Part shown: piece after piece, positions 34,978 through 44,529 of the stretch
Numbering within the stretch: position 1 is the stretch's first letter
Layout: the number at the start of each line of letters is the position of its first letter
Assembly (NCBI GenBank): GCA_018064685.1
Contig: JAGHUS010000004.1
Coordinates: 1-49,902, forward strand
DNA length: 49,902 nucleotides
Reading direction: 5' to 3'
Source of the DNA: Bacteroidales bacterium
GTDB taxonomy: Bacteria; Bacteroidota; Bacteroidia; Bacteroidales; Bacteroidaceae
Translations under genes and position numbers: made by a program
Notes under the pieces: model-generated
What the model was told of the DNA's origin: nothing
Seen by the model: only the letters and a program-made list of their open reading frames with translations
The model's database searches: none

Positions 34978-35160
34978 ATGAATTCATAATTCACAATTCA
35001 TAATTCATAATTAGGCTGGCGCGATGAGTTAATGCATAATTCATAATTCATAATGCATAATTCATAATTAGGCTGCGCGATGAGTTAATTCCTAATTCAT
35101 AATGCATAATTCATAATTAGGCTGCGCGATGCTCTCACCCTTAAGGGGGATTGGAGGGTC
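34978..35160. repeat. Composite AATTCATA / gctgcgcgatg repeat, three units
   Basis: Three copies of 'cataattaggctg.cgcgatg' are separated by 'aattcataatgcataatt' stretches, then a 'tctcacccttaagggggatt' module. This is the inverse of the composite at 12829-12932 and 24208-24302. Confidence 0.85.
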
Positions 35161-35180
35161 TGTTAATTTTCATAGTCAAA

Positions 35181-36260
35181 TTGAAAACGCTGAAATATAT
35201 AAGGATTGGGGTGCTGATACTGAACTGTATCGGCATACTGATGTTATGGATGTCGTGCGCCAGCACATGGCTGCACCCGGCGAGCTTCCCTCGTCTGGCA
35301 CTGCTCGGTCTGCTGTTTCCCGTCTTCATGTGCATCAACCTGGCATTCATTCCCTTATGGCTTGTGGTGAACTACCGTCGTGCCTGGATCCCGCTGGCTG
35401 CCTTGCTGCCCATCGCAATGTATATACTGGACTACTGTCCCATCAGCATTGAGCACGACGTGCCGAAGAAGGCCATCAAGGTGCTGAGTTGGAACACCAG
35501 TCACTTCGGCGGCAACTACGAAGACAAGGAGGAGGGAAAAAGACTTACAATAGACTACATCATAAACAGCGATGCCGACATCATCTGTCTGCAGGAGTCG
35601 GTAGGCGGAGGTGAGGTGATAGACTCGTTCTACACCGAGATGGAGAAACGCGGTTACAAGCGCGACAGCTACCGCAGCACACAACTGCTCAGCCGCTTTG
35701 ACATACTAGACCTGGACAGCATCGACTACGAGACGCAGGGCGACGCCAACGGGGCCAAGGGCAACGGCAGCAAGTGGTACAGGCTGAAGGTGGACGGCAG
35801 GGAACTGGTGCTGGTGAACAACCACTTGGAGAGCAACCATCTGGTGGACAGCATCAAGCAGAAGTACGTATCAAATCTTGACAATCCGGAGTATGACGGA
35901 ATGAAGGAGAGCGGCAGGGCCATCGGACGCAACCTGACATCGAGCACCTCGCGCCGAGGCGGACAGGCCGACAGTCTGGCCTGCTTTGCACAACGCCACG
36001 AGGGCGAATACATCGTGATGTGCGGCGACTTCAACGACACCCCCATCTCGTATACCTACCAGCGTGTGAACCGCGAACTGAAGAGTGCCTTCCGACAGAG
36101 CGGAAAAGGCATCGGACTGTCGTACAACAAACGAGGTTTCTGGGTGAGAATCGACCACCTGTTCATGAGCAGCAACATAAGTTCGTACAACACGTACATT
36201 GACAACACAATCACTACTTCCGACCACTATCCACTTGTTTCTTGGCTCGATTTCGAGTAA
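35181..36260 (+). CDS. Membrane-anchored endonuclease/exonuclease/phosphatase family protein
   Basis: This protein of about 359 residues has three N-terminal hydrophobic helices (about 5-85) and then an EEP catalytic domain. The domain carries IKVLSWNTSHFGG, the metal-binding Glu in CLQESVGGG, the central CGDFNDTPISYTYQ, RIDHLFMS and the terminal SDHYPLVSW. Such proteins hydrolyse phosphodiesters (nucleic acid, sphingomyelin-type or other); the substrate cannot be read here. The start is uncertain: no ATG fits, and TTG 35181 (reading MKTLKYIRIG) is preferred because an earlier TTG at 35151 falls within the intergenic repeat. The active domain faces the periplasm or cytoplasm depending on helix count. 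Confidence 0.87.
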   Translation: MKTLKYIRIGVLILNCIGILMLWMSCASTWLHPASFPRLALLGLLFPVFMCINLAFIPLWLVVNYRRAWIPLAALLPIAMYILDYCPISIEHDVPKKAIKVLSWNTSHFGGNYEDKEEGKRLTIDYIINSDADIICLQESVGGGEVIDSFYTEMEKRGYKRDSYRSTQLLSRFDILDLDSIDYETQGDANGAKGNGSKWYRLKVDGRELVLVNNHLESNHLVDSIKQKYVSNLDNPEYDGMKESGRAIGRNLTSSTSRRGGQADSLACFAQRHEGEYIVMCGDFNDTPISYTYQRVNRELKSAFRQSGKGIGLSYNKRGFWVRIDHLFMSSNISSYNTYIDNTITTSDHYPLVSWLDFE

Positions 36261-36319
36261 AAAAGGGCTTTCTACCTTAATTATTTTAGCTTTTCTGCTT
36301 TTAATTCCGCAAAAATTAC

Positions 36320-36327
36320 TATCTTTG
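36320..36327 (+). promoter_or_regulatory. -7 element of secDF
   Basis: TATCTTTG, followed by GC as in many strong Bacteroidetes promoters, lies 62 nt before the secDF ATG. The -33 part is only T-rich. This argues against the longer in-frame TTG start at 36336. Confidence 0.65.
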
Positions 36328-36389
36328 CGCACATTTTGTGGTATAGTTCCCCGAAAACAATAAAAAATAATAATAAACAATTAACAAAA

Positions 36390-39300
36390 ATGCAAAACAA
36401 AGGATTCGTAAAGCTGATTGCTCTAGCCCTCACTGTTATTTGCTGTTTCTACTTGATATTTACTGTCAAGAGCAGAAACTTCAAGAGTGAGGTGGACGAC
36501 ATTACAGCTGCAAAGAAGGTGGAGTTCGCCAAGAACCCAGAGACACAAAACGTGGCAGATTCGCTGGCACGCAAGTATGCCGAGCAGTATCAGGACTCTG
36601 TGCTGCAGAAGGACACCTTCCTGTTGTGGTCAATGAGAGACGTTCGCGAACTGGGTCTGGGCTTCGGTCTTGACCTTGAGGGCGGTATGAACGTCATCCT
36701 CGAGGTAGGTGTAACCGATGTGCTGAAGGCTCTGTCTGAGCACAGCACCGACAAGAACTTCCAGGCTGCCATCCAGGCTGCCGAGAAGCAGGACGGCGGT
36801 GACAAGGTAAGCACATTCGTGAAGGAGTACAAGAAGACTGCCGGCGACAACAAGCTGGCTGCAGTATTCGCCAAGGAGCAGCTGAGAGGCAAGGTAAGCC
36901 CCAACAGCACCGACGCCGACGTCGAGAAGGTGCTGCGCGAGGAGGTTGCCTCGTCTATCGAGAGTGCATATAAGATTCTGGAGAGCCGTATCGACCAGTT
37001 CGGCGGGGCTCAGCCCAACATCCAGCGCCTGGAGGGTGCCGAGGGCCGCATCATGGTTGAGTTGCCTGGTGTGAAGGAGCCCGAGCGCGTTCGTAAGCTG
37101 CTGCAGGGTAGCGCCAACCTCGAGTTCTGGGAGTGCTATCTGAGCGGCGAGGCTATGCAGACCCTGATGGACATCGACAGCGAGCTGGCTAAGAACATCG
37201 AGGCACCCGCAGCAAAGGCTGAGGAGAAGCCCGCTGCCGTGGCTGAGGAGACTGCCGAGGTGGACAGCGCTGCTGTGGCTGCCGCTGAGGTGGACAGCGC
37301 TGCTGCCAAGAAGGACGTAGCCGAGACCAAGGCTGCTGCAAAGGATACTGTTGCCAACACACAGCACCCCCTCTTCAGCCTCATCCAGCCTGTTAACTAC
37401 GGTGGTAGCGTAGTGGCTATGGCCACCAAGTACAACATGGAGCGTGCCAACAACCTGCTGAACAGCGCTGCCGTAAAGGACATCCTCGAGAAGAACGACA
37501 TGAAGCTGCTGTGGGGTGTGAAGCCCGAGAACGAGAGCGGCCTCTATAGTCTGCACGCTATCAAGATTACTACACAGAACCGTCGTGCTCCCCTGGAGGG
37601 TGACGCTGTGAGCAGCGCTCAGGAGACCTACGAGCAGAACACCACTCGTCCTGCTGTCAGCATGGAGATGAACGCTAAGGGTGCTCGCGACTGGGCCAAC
37701 CTGACAAAGCTGAACATCGGCCGTCCCGTAGCCATCGTGCTGGATGACCGTGTATACACCGCTCCCAACGTGAAGAATGAGATTACTGGCGGTAGAAGCG
37801 AGATCAGCGGTAACTTCACACTGGAGGAGACCCGCGACCTCGTAAACGTGCTGAAGTCAGGTCGTATGCCTGCTCCCGCACACATCGTAAGCGAGGAAAT
37901 CGTTGGTCCTTCACTCGGTGCTGAGTCTATCAACCAGGGTATGTGGAGCTGTATCATCGCATTCGTCATCCTGATGCTCTATATGATTATGATGTACGGT
38001 TTCAAGCCCGGTATGGTAGCCAACTGCGCATTGATCCTGAACCTGTTCTTCACCGTGGGTGTGATGGCAAGCTTCCAGGCTGCACTGACCATGAGTGGTA
38101 TTGCCGGTATGGTATTGTCACTGGGTATGGCTGTGGATGCCAACGTGCTTATCTACGAGCGTACGAAGGAGGAGCTGAGAGCTGGCAAGCGTACACGCGA
38201 GGCTCTCGAGGCTGGTTACAGCAACGCCTTCAGCGCCATCTTCGACTCTAACCTGACCAGTATCATCACAGGTATCATCCTGGCTCTTGTCTCTACCGGT
38301 TCGGTTCGTGGTTTCGCCATCACCCTGATCATCGGTATCTGCATCAGCTTCTTCACCGCCGTGTTCCTGACACGTATCGTATACGAAGCATTCATGGCTA
38401 AGGACAAGTGGCTCGACCTCACCTTCACCACTCCCATCTCTAGCAAGTTCTTCCAGAACACCGCATTCAAGTTCATGAACGCTTGGAAGAAGAGCTACAT
38501 CTTCTTCGGCATCCTGGCCATCATCAGCATCGGCTTCATGGCTGTTCGCGGCTTCAGCAAGAGTATCGACTTCACCGGTGGTCGCAACTACGTGGTTAAG
38601 TTCGAGCAGAAGGTGAACCTCGAGGATGCTCGCACCAAGCTGACCGCTGCCTTCGATGGTAGCAACACCAGCGTCATCGCTCTGGGTACCGATGGTGACA
38701 AGATTCGTATCAGCACCAACTACCGCATCCAGGAGGAGGGCGTAGAGGTTGACAACGAGATTGAGCAGAAGCTGTACGACACCTTGAAGGGTGCCAACAT
38801 GCTGACCGAGAACGAGGCTAACTTCGACTCATTCCGCAACGGTGGCAACATCATCAGCAGCCAGAAAGTAGGTCCCTCGGTAGCCGAGAGCACCACCAAC
38901 AAGGCTATCCTGAGTATCATCCTCTCGTTCGTGGCAATCTTCATCTACATCCTTATCCGTTTCCGCAACGTAGCCTTCTCAGTAGGTGCTATCGGCGCAT
39001 TGATTCTGGATATCATCCTCATCCTCGGTATGTATGCTATCTGCTGGGGTTGGATGCCCTTCTCACTCGAGATCGACCAGGTATTCATCGGTGCCGTGCT
39101 GACCGCTATCGGTTACTCTATCAACGATAAGGTGGTTGTCTTCGACCGTATCCGTGAGTTCCTCGGTCTGCATCCCAAGAAGGACAAGAAGGATCTGTTC
39201 AACGAGTCACTGAACACCACTCTGACCCGTACCATCAACACCTCAGTAAGTACGTTCATCGTACTGGCAGTTATCTTCTGCCTGGGTGGCGATAGCATCC

Positions 39301-39422
39301 GCAGCTTCGCCTTCGCCATGATTCTGGGTGTTGTATTCGGTACCCTGTCTTCAATCTTCATCGCTGCTCCCACCGCTTACCTCACCATGGGTAAGAAGAA
39401 GGGCGAGAAGGCTGAAGAGTAA
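36390..39422 (+). CDS. secDF: Fused protein translocase subunit SecDF
   Basis: This 1,010-residue fusion of SecD and SecF uses proton flow to drive late steps of Sec export. One N-terminal helix is followed by the large periplasmic P1 region. The SecD signature DLEGGMNVILEVGV, the second subdomain ending in ETRDLVNVLKSGRMPAP, and the five-helix SecD block (LGMAVDANVLIYERTKEEL) follow. SecF begins at FSKSIDFTGGRNYVVKF and ends with SINDKVVVFDRIRE and its membrane helices. An Ala/Glu/Val-rich insertion of about 50 residues (DNA 37200-37350), with a doubled EVDSAA unit, interrupts P1. ATG 36390 is chosen because the in-frame TTG 54 nt upstream lies at the transcription start. The gene is in the codon-biased, highly expressed class. 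Confidence 0.97.
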   Translation: MQNKGFVKLIALALTVICCFYLIFTVKSRNFKSEVDDITAAKKVEFAKNPETQNVADSLARKYAEQYQDSVLQKDTFLLWSMRDVRELGLGFGLDLEGGMNVILEVGVTDVLKALSEHSTDKNFQAAIQAAEKQDGGDKVSTFVKEYKKTAGDNKLAAVFAKEQLRGKVSPNSTDADVEKVLREEVASSIESAYKILESRIDQFGGAQPNIQRLEGAEGRIMVELPGVKEPERVRKLLQGSANLEFWECYLSGEAMQTLMDIDSELAKNIEAPAAKAEEKPAAVAEETAEVDSAAVAAAEVDSAAAKKDVAETKAAAKDTVANTQHPLFSLIQPVNYGGSVVAMATKYNMERANNLLNSAAVKDILEKNDMKLLWGVKPENESGLYSLHAIKITTQNRRAPLEGDAVSSAQETYEQNTTRPAVSMEMNAKGARDWANLTKLNIGRPVAIVLDDRVYTAPNVKNEITGGRSEISGNFTLEETRDLVNVLKSGRMPAPAHIVSEEIVGPSLGAESINQGMWSCIIAFVILMLYMIMMYGFKPGMVANCALILNLFFTVGVMASFQAALTMSGIAGMVLSLGMAVDANVLIYERTKEELRAGKRTREALEAGYSNAFSAIFDSNLTSIITGIILALVSTGSVRGFAITLIIGICISFFTAVFLTRIVYEAFMAKDKWLDLTFTTPISSKFFQNTAFKFMNAWKKSYIFFGILAIISIGFMAVRGFSKSIDFTGGRNYVVKFEQKVNLEDARTKLTAAFDGSNTSVIALGTDGDKIRISTNYRIQEEGVEVDNEIEQKLYDTLKGANMLTENEANFDSFRNGGNIISSQKVGPSVAESTTNKAILSIILSFVAIFIYILIRFRNVAFSVGAIGALILDIILILGMYAICWGWMPFSLEIDQVFIGAVLTAIGYSINDKVVVFDRIREFLGLHPKKDKKDLFNESLNTTLTRTINTSVSTFIVLAVIFCLGGDSIRSFAFAMILGVVFGTLSSIFIAAPTAYLTMGKKKGEKAEE

Positions 39423-39652
39423 TATTTAATTCATAATTCTTAATTCATAATTCATAATTAGCATTTCAGACCTTCGCACACGTATATATTATATATAATG
39501 TATAACGCGAAGAAAGAACGATGGTGAAGGTATCAATGCAAAACAAGCAGGAACGCAATAGCACATCCAAAATGCAAGCAGGAACGCAATAGCATGCAAG
39601 CAGGACACCAAGCGCCAGCCAATTATGAATTATGAATTAAGAATTTTGAATT
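39423..39652. repeat. AATTCATA repeats and a 19-bp tandem element before tRNA-Arg
   Basis: AATTCATAATT units flank both ends (39428-39461 and 39621-39652). Between them 'aagcaggaacgcaatagca' occurs at 39545-39563 and again at 39576-39594, with a third partial copy. There is no gene. Confidence 0.75.
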
Positions 39653-39658
39653 ACCTGA

Positions 39659-39730
39659 GCCCCTGTAGTTAAATGGATAGAACGGAGGTTTCCTAAACCT
39701 TTGATCCGGGTTCGATTCCCGGCGGGGGTA
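39659..39730 (+). tRNA. tRNA-Arg (anticodon CCT)
   Basis: The cloverleaf folds fully: acceptor GCCCCTG/CGGGGGT, anticodon stem GAGGT/ACCTT around loop TTCCTAA (anticodon CCT, reads AGG), and T-arm CCGGG-TTCGATT-CCCGG. Discriminator A is followed by CGA, so CCA is not encoded. A short D-arm gives a 72-nt gene. Confidence 0.95.
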
Positions 39731-39943
39731 CGAATCGCGCTGAGGCGCGAAGTGAAAAGTGAAGAGATAAAAGAGAAGAGTTGAGTTGCGAAGTTGAAAA
39801 GTTGCGAAGTTGAAAGATAAAAGAGAAGAGTATAAAGATTGCTTTTTGCTCTTCTTTTTGCTTATTTTACTTACATAATGACAAAAGGATGGAAGAAATT
39901 GCAATATTTTGCTGTTTTTCTTCCATAAATCAATAAATATTCA

Positions 39944-39951
39944 TAACTTTG
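39944..39951 (+). promoter_or_regulatory. -7 element of korAB
   Basis: TAACTTTG followed by CA lies 43 nt before ATG 39995. No clear -33 box is seen. Confidence 0.6.
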
Positions 39952-39994
39952 CACTCAATAGATTAAGGTAAAAAGATACTAACATTATATTATT

Positions 39995-41836
39995 ATGGCA
40001 GATTCATTAGAAGTTAAAGAGAGAGAGTCAGTAGTGGTTCGATTCTCTGGCGATTCCGGCGACGGTATGCAGTTGGCCGGAAACATCTTTTCTACGGTGT
40101 CTGCAACCGTAGGAAACAGCATTAGTACATTCCCCGATTATCCCGCCGACATCCGCGCCCCGCAAGGTTCGCTGACGGGGGTGTCTGGCTTCCAGGTTCA
40201 CATCGGTGCGGGTCAGGTTTATACTCCTGGCGACCTCTGCGACGTGCTGGTAGCCATGAATGCTGCTGCTCTCAAGACTCAGCTCAAGTATGCTAAGCCC
40301 AATGCGGCTATCATCATCGATACCGACTCGTTCGGTCCTAAGGACCTCGAGAAGGCTGCTTTCCAGACAGAGGACTATCTGGGCGAACTGGGCGTCGATC
40401 CCGACCGCGTCATCGCTTGTCCCCTCACCACCATGGTCAAGGACTGCCTGAAGGATAGCGGCATGGATGTGAAGAGCATCATGAAGTGCCGTAATATGTT
40501 TGCCTTAGGTCTTGTATGCTGGCTCTTCGACCGCGACCTGGAGATTGCCTTCAACTACCTGAAGGAGAAGTTCGCCAAGAAGGCTGGTGTGGCTGAGGCT
40601 AACATCAAGGTTATACAGGCTGGTTACGACTACGGACACAATACACACTCGAGCGTGGCTAACGTATACCGCATCGAGACCAAGAACAAGGTGCCCGGAC
40701 GCTATATGGACATCACCGGTAACAAGGCTACCGCCTACGGCTTCATCGCCGCTGCCGAGAAGGCTGGCCTGAAGCTCTATCTGGGTTCATACCCCATCAC
40801 TCCCGCTACCGACGTGCTGCACGAGCTCTCTAAGCACAAGAGCCTTGGTGTAACCACCGTTCAGTGCGAGGACGAGATTGCCGGTTGTGCCTCTTCAGTA
40901 GGTGCTTCGTTTGCCGGAGCCCTGGCCGTTACCTCTACCTCTGGTCCCGGTGTCTGCCTCAAGAGCGAGGCTATGAACCTCGCTGTCATCATGGAGCTTC
41001 CCTTGGTTGTGCTCGACGTACAGCGTGGTGGTCCTGCTACGGGTCTTCCCACCAAGAGCGAGCAGACCGACCTTCTGCAAGCACTCTTCGGACGTAATGG
41101 TGAGTCGCCCATGCCCGTCATGGCAGCTATGAGTCCCACCGACTGTTTCGATGCAGCCTACGAGGCTTCAAAGGTAGCCCTCGAGCACATGACTCCTGTC
41201 GTACTGCTCACCGATGCCTACGTGGCATACGGTTCGGGAGCCTTCAAGTTGCCCAACCTGGCCGAATATCCCGCTATCAATCCTCCCTACGTTCCCGAAG
41301 AGATGAAGGGAACCTGGACCCCCTATATGCGTGCCGAGAACGGTACCCGCTACTGGGCAGTACCCGGTCGTGAGGGCTTCGAGCACATCCTCGGCGGATT
41401 GGAGAAGGACGATAAGACAGGTGCTATCTCTACCGCACCCGAGAACCACGACCTGATGACCCGCAAGCGTCAGGCTAAGATCGATGCCATCCCCGTTCCC
41501 GATCTCGAGGTATTGGGTGACAAGGACGATGCCGACCTGCTCATCGTAGGCTTCGGTGGTACCTATGGTCATCTGCGTGCCGCTATGGACGAGATGCGTG
41601 CCGCTGGAAAGAAAGTAGCCATGACACACTTCCGCTACATCAATCCTCTGCCCAAGAACACAGCCGAGGTGATGATGAAGTATCCCAAGGTTGTCGTTGC
41701 CGAGCAGAACATGGGTCAGTTGGCTGGTTGGCTTCGCATGAAGGTAGACGGTTTCGTTCCCGCTCAGTACAATGAGGTAAAGGGACAGCCATTCAAGGTC
41801 GCAGAACTCGTAGAGGCATTCAATAAGATAATCTAA
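39995..41836 (+). CDS. korA: 2-oxoacid:ferredoxin oxidoreductase, fused gamma-alpha subunit (KorA type)
   Basis: This 613-residue protein has an N-terminal gamma-type domain (about 1-200; VVVRFSGDSGDGMQLAGNIF). The pyrimidine-binding alpha domain follows (LGSYPITPATDVLHELSKH, VQCEDEIAGCASSVGASFAG, TSGPGVCLKSEAMNLAVIMELPL split across its strands), then a C-terminal transketolase-like domain (IVGFGGTYGHLRAAMDEM). With KorB it oxidatively decarboxylates a 2-oxoacid, probably 2-oxoglutarate, to an acyl-CoA and reduces ferredoxin. This is a common anaerobic alternative to 2-oxoglutarate dehydrogenase. The substrate is inferred from the two-gene layout. korB starts 111 bp downstream, after a ctagaaa repeat. 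Confidence 0.92.
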   Translation: MADSLEVKERESVVVRFSGDSGDGMQLAGNIFSTVSATVGNSISTFPDYPADIRAPQGSLTGVSGFQVHIGAGQVYTPGDLCDVLVAMNAAALKTQLKYAKPNAAIIIDTDSFGPKDLEKAAFQTEDYLGELGVDPDRVIACPLTTMVKDCLKDSGMDVKSIMKCRNMFALGLVCWLFDRDLEIAFNYLKEKFAKKAGVAEANIKVIQAGYDYGHNTHSSVANVYRIETKNKVPGRYMDITGNKATAYGFIAAAEKAGLKLYLGSYPITPATDVLHELSKHKSLGVTTVQCEDEIAGCASSVGASFAGALAVTSTSGPGVCLKSEAMNLAVIMELPLVVLDVQRGGPATGLPTKSEQTDLLQALFGRNGESPMPVMAAMSPTDCFDAAYEASKVALEHMTPVVLLTDAYVAYGSGAFKLPNLAEYPAINPPYVPEEMKGTWTPYMRAENGTRYWAVPGREGFEHILGGLEKDDKTGAISTAPENHDLMTRKRQAKIDAIPVPDLEVLGDKDDADLLIVGFGGTYGHLRAAMDEMRAAGKKVAMTHFRYINPLPKNTAEVMMKYPKVVVAEQNMGQLAGWLRMKVDGFVPAQYNEVKGQPFKVAELVEAFNKII

Positions 41837-41842
41837 ACAAAG

Positions 41843-41935
41843 CTAGAAATACTAGAGTCACTAGAAACTAGAAAAGCTAGACATTCTAGAAAAACTAGAC
41901 ATTCTAGAAAAGCTAGAAAAGCTAGAATAAATAAA
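41843..41935 (+). repeat. ctagaaa repeat in the korA-korB spacer
   Basis: At least eight degenerate copies of 'gctagaaa/ctagacatt' occupy the spacer of a tightly linked gene pair. The same word fills 43058-43096 before tyrS. Confidence 0.8.
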
Positions 41936-41947
41936 AAGCATACAACA

Positions 41948-42970
41948 ATGTGTACATATACAGCTTCAGACTATAAGAAAGGACAGCCTCGTTGGTGTCC
42001 TGGTTGTGGCGACCACTTCTTCCTGGCTTCGCTGCACAAGGCTATGGCCGAGATTGGCGTAGCTCCCAAGGACGTAGCCGTCATCTCAGGTATCGGTTGC
42101 TCAAGCCGTCTGCCTCACTATATGGCTACCTATGGTATGAACACCATCCACGGTCGTGCTGCCGCTATCGCTACCGGTTGCAAGGTGGCAAACTCCAAGT
42201 TGGCCGTATGGCAGATAAGTGGTGACGGTGACGGACTTGCCATCGGTGGTAACCACTTCATCCACGCCAACCGTCGTAACATCGACCTCAATATGATTCT
42301 CCTCAACAACCGTATCTACGGTCTTACCAAGGGACAGTACTCTCCCACCTCTCCCCGTGGCTTCGTCAGCAAGTCAAGTCCCTACGGAACCGTTGAGGAT
42401 CCCTTCCGTCCTGCCGAGCTCTGCTTCGGTGCCCGTGGCCACTTCTTCGCCCGTGCCGTTGCCACCGACGCTCCCGGCACCATCGCCGTGCTGAAGAAGG
42501 CTTACGCCCACAAGGGCAGCGCGGGTTGCGAGATTCTGCAGAACTGTGTCATCTTCAACAACGGTACCCACGACGGCGTATATGACAAGGCAGGTCGTGA
42601 GAAGAATGCCATCTACGTTGAGCACGGCAAGCCCCTCGTATTCGGCGAGAACAAGGAGTTCGGACTCATTCAGGTTGGCTTCGGTTTGAAGGTTGTTGAG
42701 CTGAACAAGGAGAATGAGGATGGCAAGACCTACACCATCGACGACGTACTCGTACACGATGCACACTGCGAGGACAACACCCTGCAGCTCAAGCTTGCCT
42801 TGATGGGTAATGGCGACGGCTTCCCCGTAGCACTCGGCGTCATCCGCGACGTAGAGGCTCCCACCTACAACGATGCTGTAGAGGCTCAGATTGAAGAAGT
42901 GAAGGCCAAGAAGCCTTATCACACCTTCGCTGAGTTGCTCGAGACCAATGATATTTGGGAGGTGAAGTAA
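41948..42970 (+). CDS. korB: 2-oxoacid:ferredoxin oxidoreductase, beta subunit (KorB type)
   Basis: This 340-residue thiamine-diphosphate subunit pairs with KorA. Its N-terminal RWCPGCGDHF provides conserved cysteines. GDGDGLAIGGNHFIHANRRN, followed by LLNNRIYGLTKGQYSPTS, is the thiamine-diphosphate/Mg motif (GDG...NN). There is no ferredoxin-type cluster domain, so an external ferredoxin is the acceptor. The gene ends at a good terminator (42991-43027), closing the korAB transcription unit. Confidence 0.93.
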   Translation: MCTYTASDYKKGQPRWCPGCGDHFFLASLHKAMAEIGVAPKDVAVISGIGCSSRLPHYMATYGMNTIHGRAAAIATGCKVANSKLAVWQISGDGDGLAIGGNHFIHANRRNIDLNMILLNNRIYGLTKGQYSPTSPRGFVSKSSPYGTVEDPFRPAELCFGARGHFFARAVATDAPGTIAVLKKAYAHKGSAGCEILQNCVIFNNGTHDGVYDKAGREKNAIYVEHGKPLVFGENKEFGLIQVGFGLKVVELNKENEDGKTYTIDDVLVHDAHCEDNTLQLKLALMGNGDGFPVALGVIRDVEAPTYNDAVEAQIEEVKAKKPYHTFAELLETNDIWEVK

Positions 42971-42990
42971 AAGAAAGCCAAAAACATAAG

Positions 42991-43027
42991 AAAAATCGGC
43001 GTTACGATGTGTAATGCCGATTTTTTT
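42991..43027 (+). terminator. Terminator after korB
   Basis: ATCGGCGTTAC (42995-43005) pairs with GTAATGCCGAT (43011-43021) with one G-T, followed by seven T. Flanking A/T runs make it potentially bidirectional. Confidence 0.85.
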
Positions 43028-43030
43028 ATT

Positions 43031-43038
43031 TAACTTTG
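43031..43038 (+). promoter_or_regulatory. -7 element of tyrS
   Basis: TAACTTTG followed by CA immediately follows the korB terminator. The in-frame TTG at 43036 lies inside this box and is not used as a start. Confidence 0.65.
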
Positions 43039-43057
43039 CAGCCGCAAAGCGGCTTAG

Positions 43058-43096
43058 AAACACTAGAAACACTAGAAACACTAGAAACTCTAGAAA
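43058..43096 (+). repeat. cactagaaa tandem repeat in the tyrS leader
   Basis: Four units of 'actagaaac' lie in the predicted 5' untranslated region of tyrS. They are the same word as in the korA-korB spacer. Confidence 0.8.
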
Positions 43097-43125
43097 AGAA
43101 CAAAACAAATAAAAAGCATAAATCG

Positions 43126-44427
43126 ATGAACTTTGTAGAAGAACTTACTTGGAGAGGCATGATCCACCAGATGATGCCCGGAACAGAAGAGATGTTGCAG
43201 AAGGGTATGGCAACAGCATACCTGGGCATTGACCCCACTGCCGACAGTCTTCATATTGGTCACCTGTGTGGTGTGATGATGCTGCGTCACTTCCAGCGTT
43301 GCGGTCACAAGCCCCTCGCACTGGTAGGTGGTGCCACTGGTATGATTGGCGACCCCAGCGGTAAGAGCCAGGAGCGTAACCTGCTCGACGAGGCTACGCT
43401 GGCACACAACGTCAGCTGCATCAAGGCACAGCTGAGCCGTTTCCTCGACTTCGACAGCGATGCCGAGAACAAGGCTGAACTGGTCAACAACTACGACTGG
43501 ATGAAGAACTACACCTTCCTCGACTTTGCTCGCGAGATTGGTAAGTGCATCACCGTAAACTATATGATGGCTAAGGACTCAGTAAAGCGTCGTCTGAACG
43601 GCGAGGCACAGGACGGTATGTCATTCACCGAGTTCACCTATCAGCTGCTCCAGGGTTACGACTTCCTGCACCTCTACGAGGAGAAGGGATGCCGCCTGCA
43701 GTTGGGTGGTAGCGACCAGTGGGGTAACATCACCACCGGTACCGAGCTCATCCGTCGCAAGCTGGGCAACGAGAACGAAGCCTTCGCGCTGACCTGTCCT
43801 CTCATCACCAAGGCCGACGGTAAGAAGTTCGGCAAGACCGAGAAGGGTAATATCTGGCTCGACCGCAACCGCACCACTCCCTACGTCTTCTATCAGTTCT
43901 GGCTGAACGTAGGCGACGAGGATGCAGAGCGCTACATCAAGATCTTCACCTCTTTGGACAAGGCCACCATCGATGCTATCGTCGAGGAACACAAGCAGGA
44001 TCCCGGTCGCCGTGTACTGCAGAAGAAGTTGGCCGAGGAGGTAACCGTTATGGTTCACAGTCGCGAGGACTACGAACTGGCTCTCGAAGCCTCTAACATC
44101 CTCTTCGGTAAGGCCACCAAGGAGAGCCTCGTCAAGCTCGACGAACAGACCCTGCTCGATGTCTTTGCAGGCGTTCCTCACTTCGAGGTAAGCCGCTCAT
44201 TGCTCGAAGGCGAGGGCATCAAGGCTGTCAACCTCGTAGCCGAGCAGGCCAAGTGCTTTGCCAGCAAGGGCGAGATGCGCAAGCTGACCCAGGGTGGTGG
44301 CGTAAGCATCAACAAGGAGAAGCTCGCTGCCTTCGACCAGCCCATCACCACTGCCGATCTCTTGGATGACAAGTATCTTCTCGTACAGCAGGGCAAGAAG
44401 AAGTATTTCCTCTTGATTGTGAAGTAA
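43126..44427 (+). CDS. tyrS: Tyrosine-tRNA ligase
   Basis: This 433-residue class I synthetase charges tRNA-Tyr. It has the HIGH motif H43-I-G-H46 ([10 protein letters not shown]), the tyrosine/tRNA binding core [11 protein letters not shown] and KFGKT (235-238 region) as its KMSKS counterpart. A C-terminal S4-like domain ([19 protein letters not shown]) completes it. ATG 43126 gives the usual bacterial length. Upstream in-frame sequence is a repeat that would read as LETLETLE and is untranslated. It is followed by a GC-rich spacer without a clear hairpin-T terminator. Confidence 0.97.
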   Translation: MNFVEELTWRGMIHQMMPGTEEMLQKGMATAYLGIDPTADSLHIGHLCGVMMLRHFQRCGHKPLALVGGATGMIGDPSGKSQERNLLDEATLAHNVSCIKAQLSRFLDFDSDAENKAELVNNYDWMKNYTFLDFAREIGKCITVNYMMAKDSVKRRLNGEAQDGMSFTEFTYQLLQGYDFLHLYEEKGCRLQLGGSDQWGNITTGTELIRRKLGNENEAFALTCPLITKADGKKFGKTEKGNIWLDRNRTTPYVFYQFWLNVGDEDAERYIKIFTSLDKATIDAIVEEHKQDPGRRVLQKKLAEEVTVMVHSREDYELALEASNILFGKATKESLVKLDEQTLLDVFAGVPHFEVSRSLLEGEGIKAVNLVAEQAKCFASKGEMRKLTQGGGVSINKEKLAAFDQPITTADLLDDKYLLVQQGKKKYFLLIVK

Positions 44428-44510
44428 AAGCCCCCTCCCGACCTCACCGAGGGGAATTAACCCCTCCCAACCTCCCCCAAGGGAAGGAGTAGCAATCCTG
44501 ACGGGGGGAG
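44428..44510. repeat. GC-rich module after tyrS
   Basis: Repeated 'ccctcccgacctcaccgagg', 'cccctcccaacctccccc' and 'gacggggggagg' are variants of the dispersed CT-rich palindromic module. Confidence 0.75.
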
Positions 44511-44529
44511 GAATAAACGGTCAAAGGTT

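Noticed and set aside
36336..36389. N-terminal extension of SecDF from TTG
   Set aside because: It begins at the predicted transcription start; ATG 36390 is followed directly by the first membrane helix.
43036..43125. N-terminal extension of TyrS reading LETLETLE
   Set aside because: It starts inside the -7 box and consists of a non-coding tandem repeat; ATG 43126 gives the family length.
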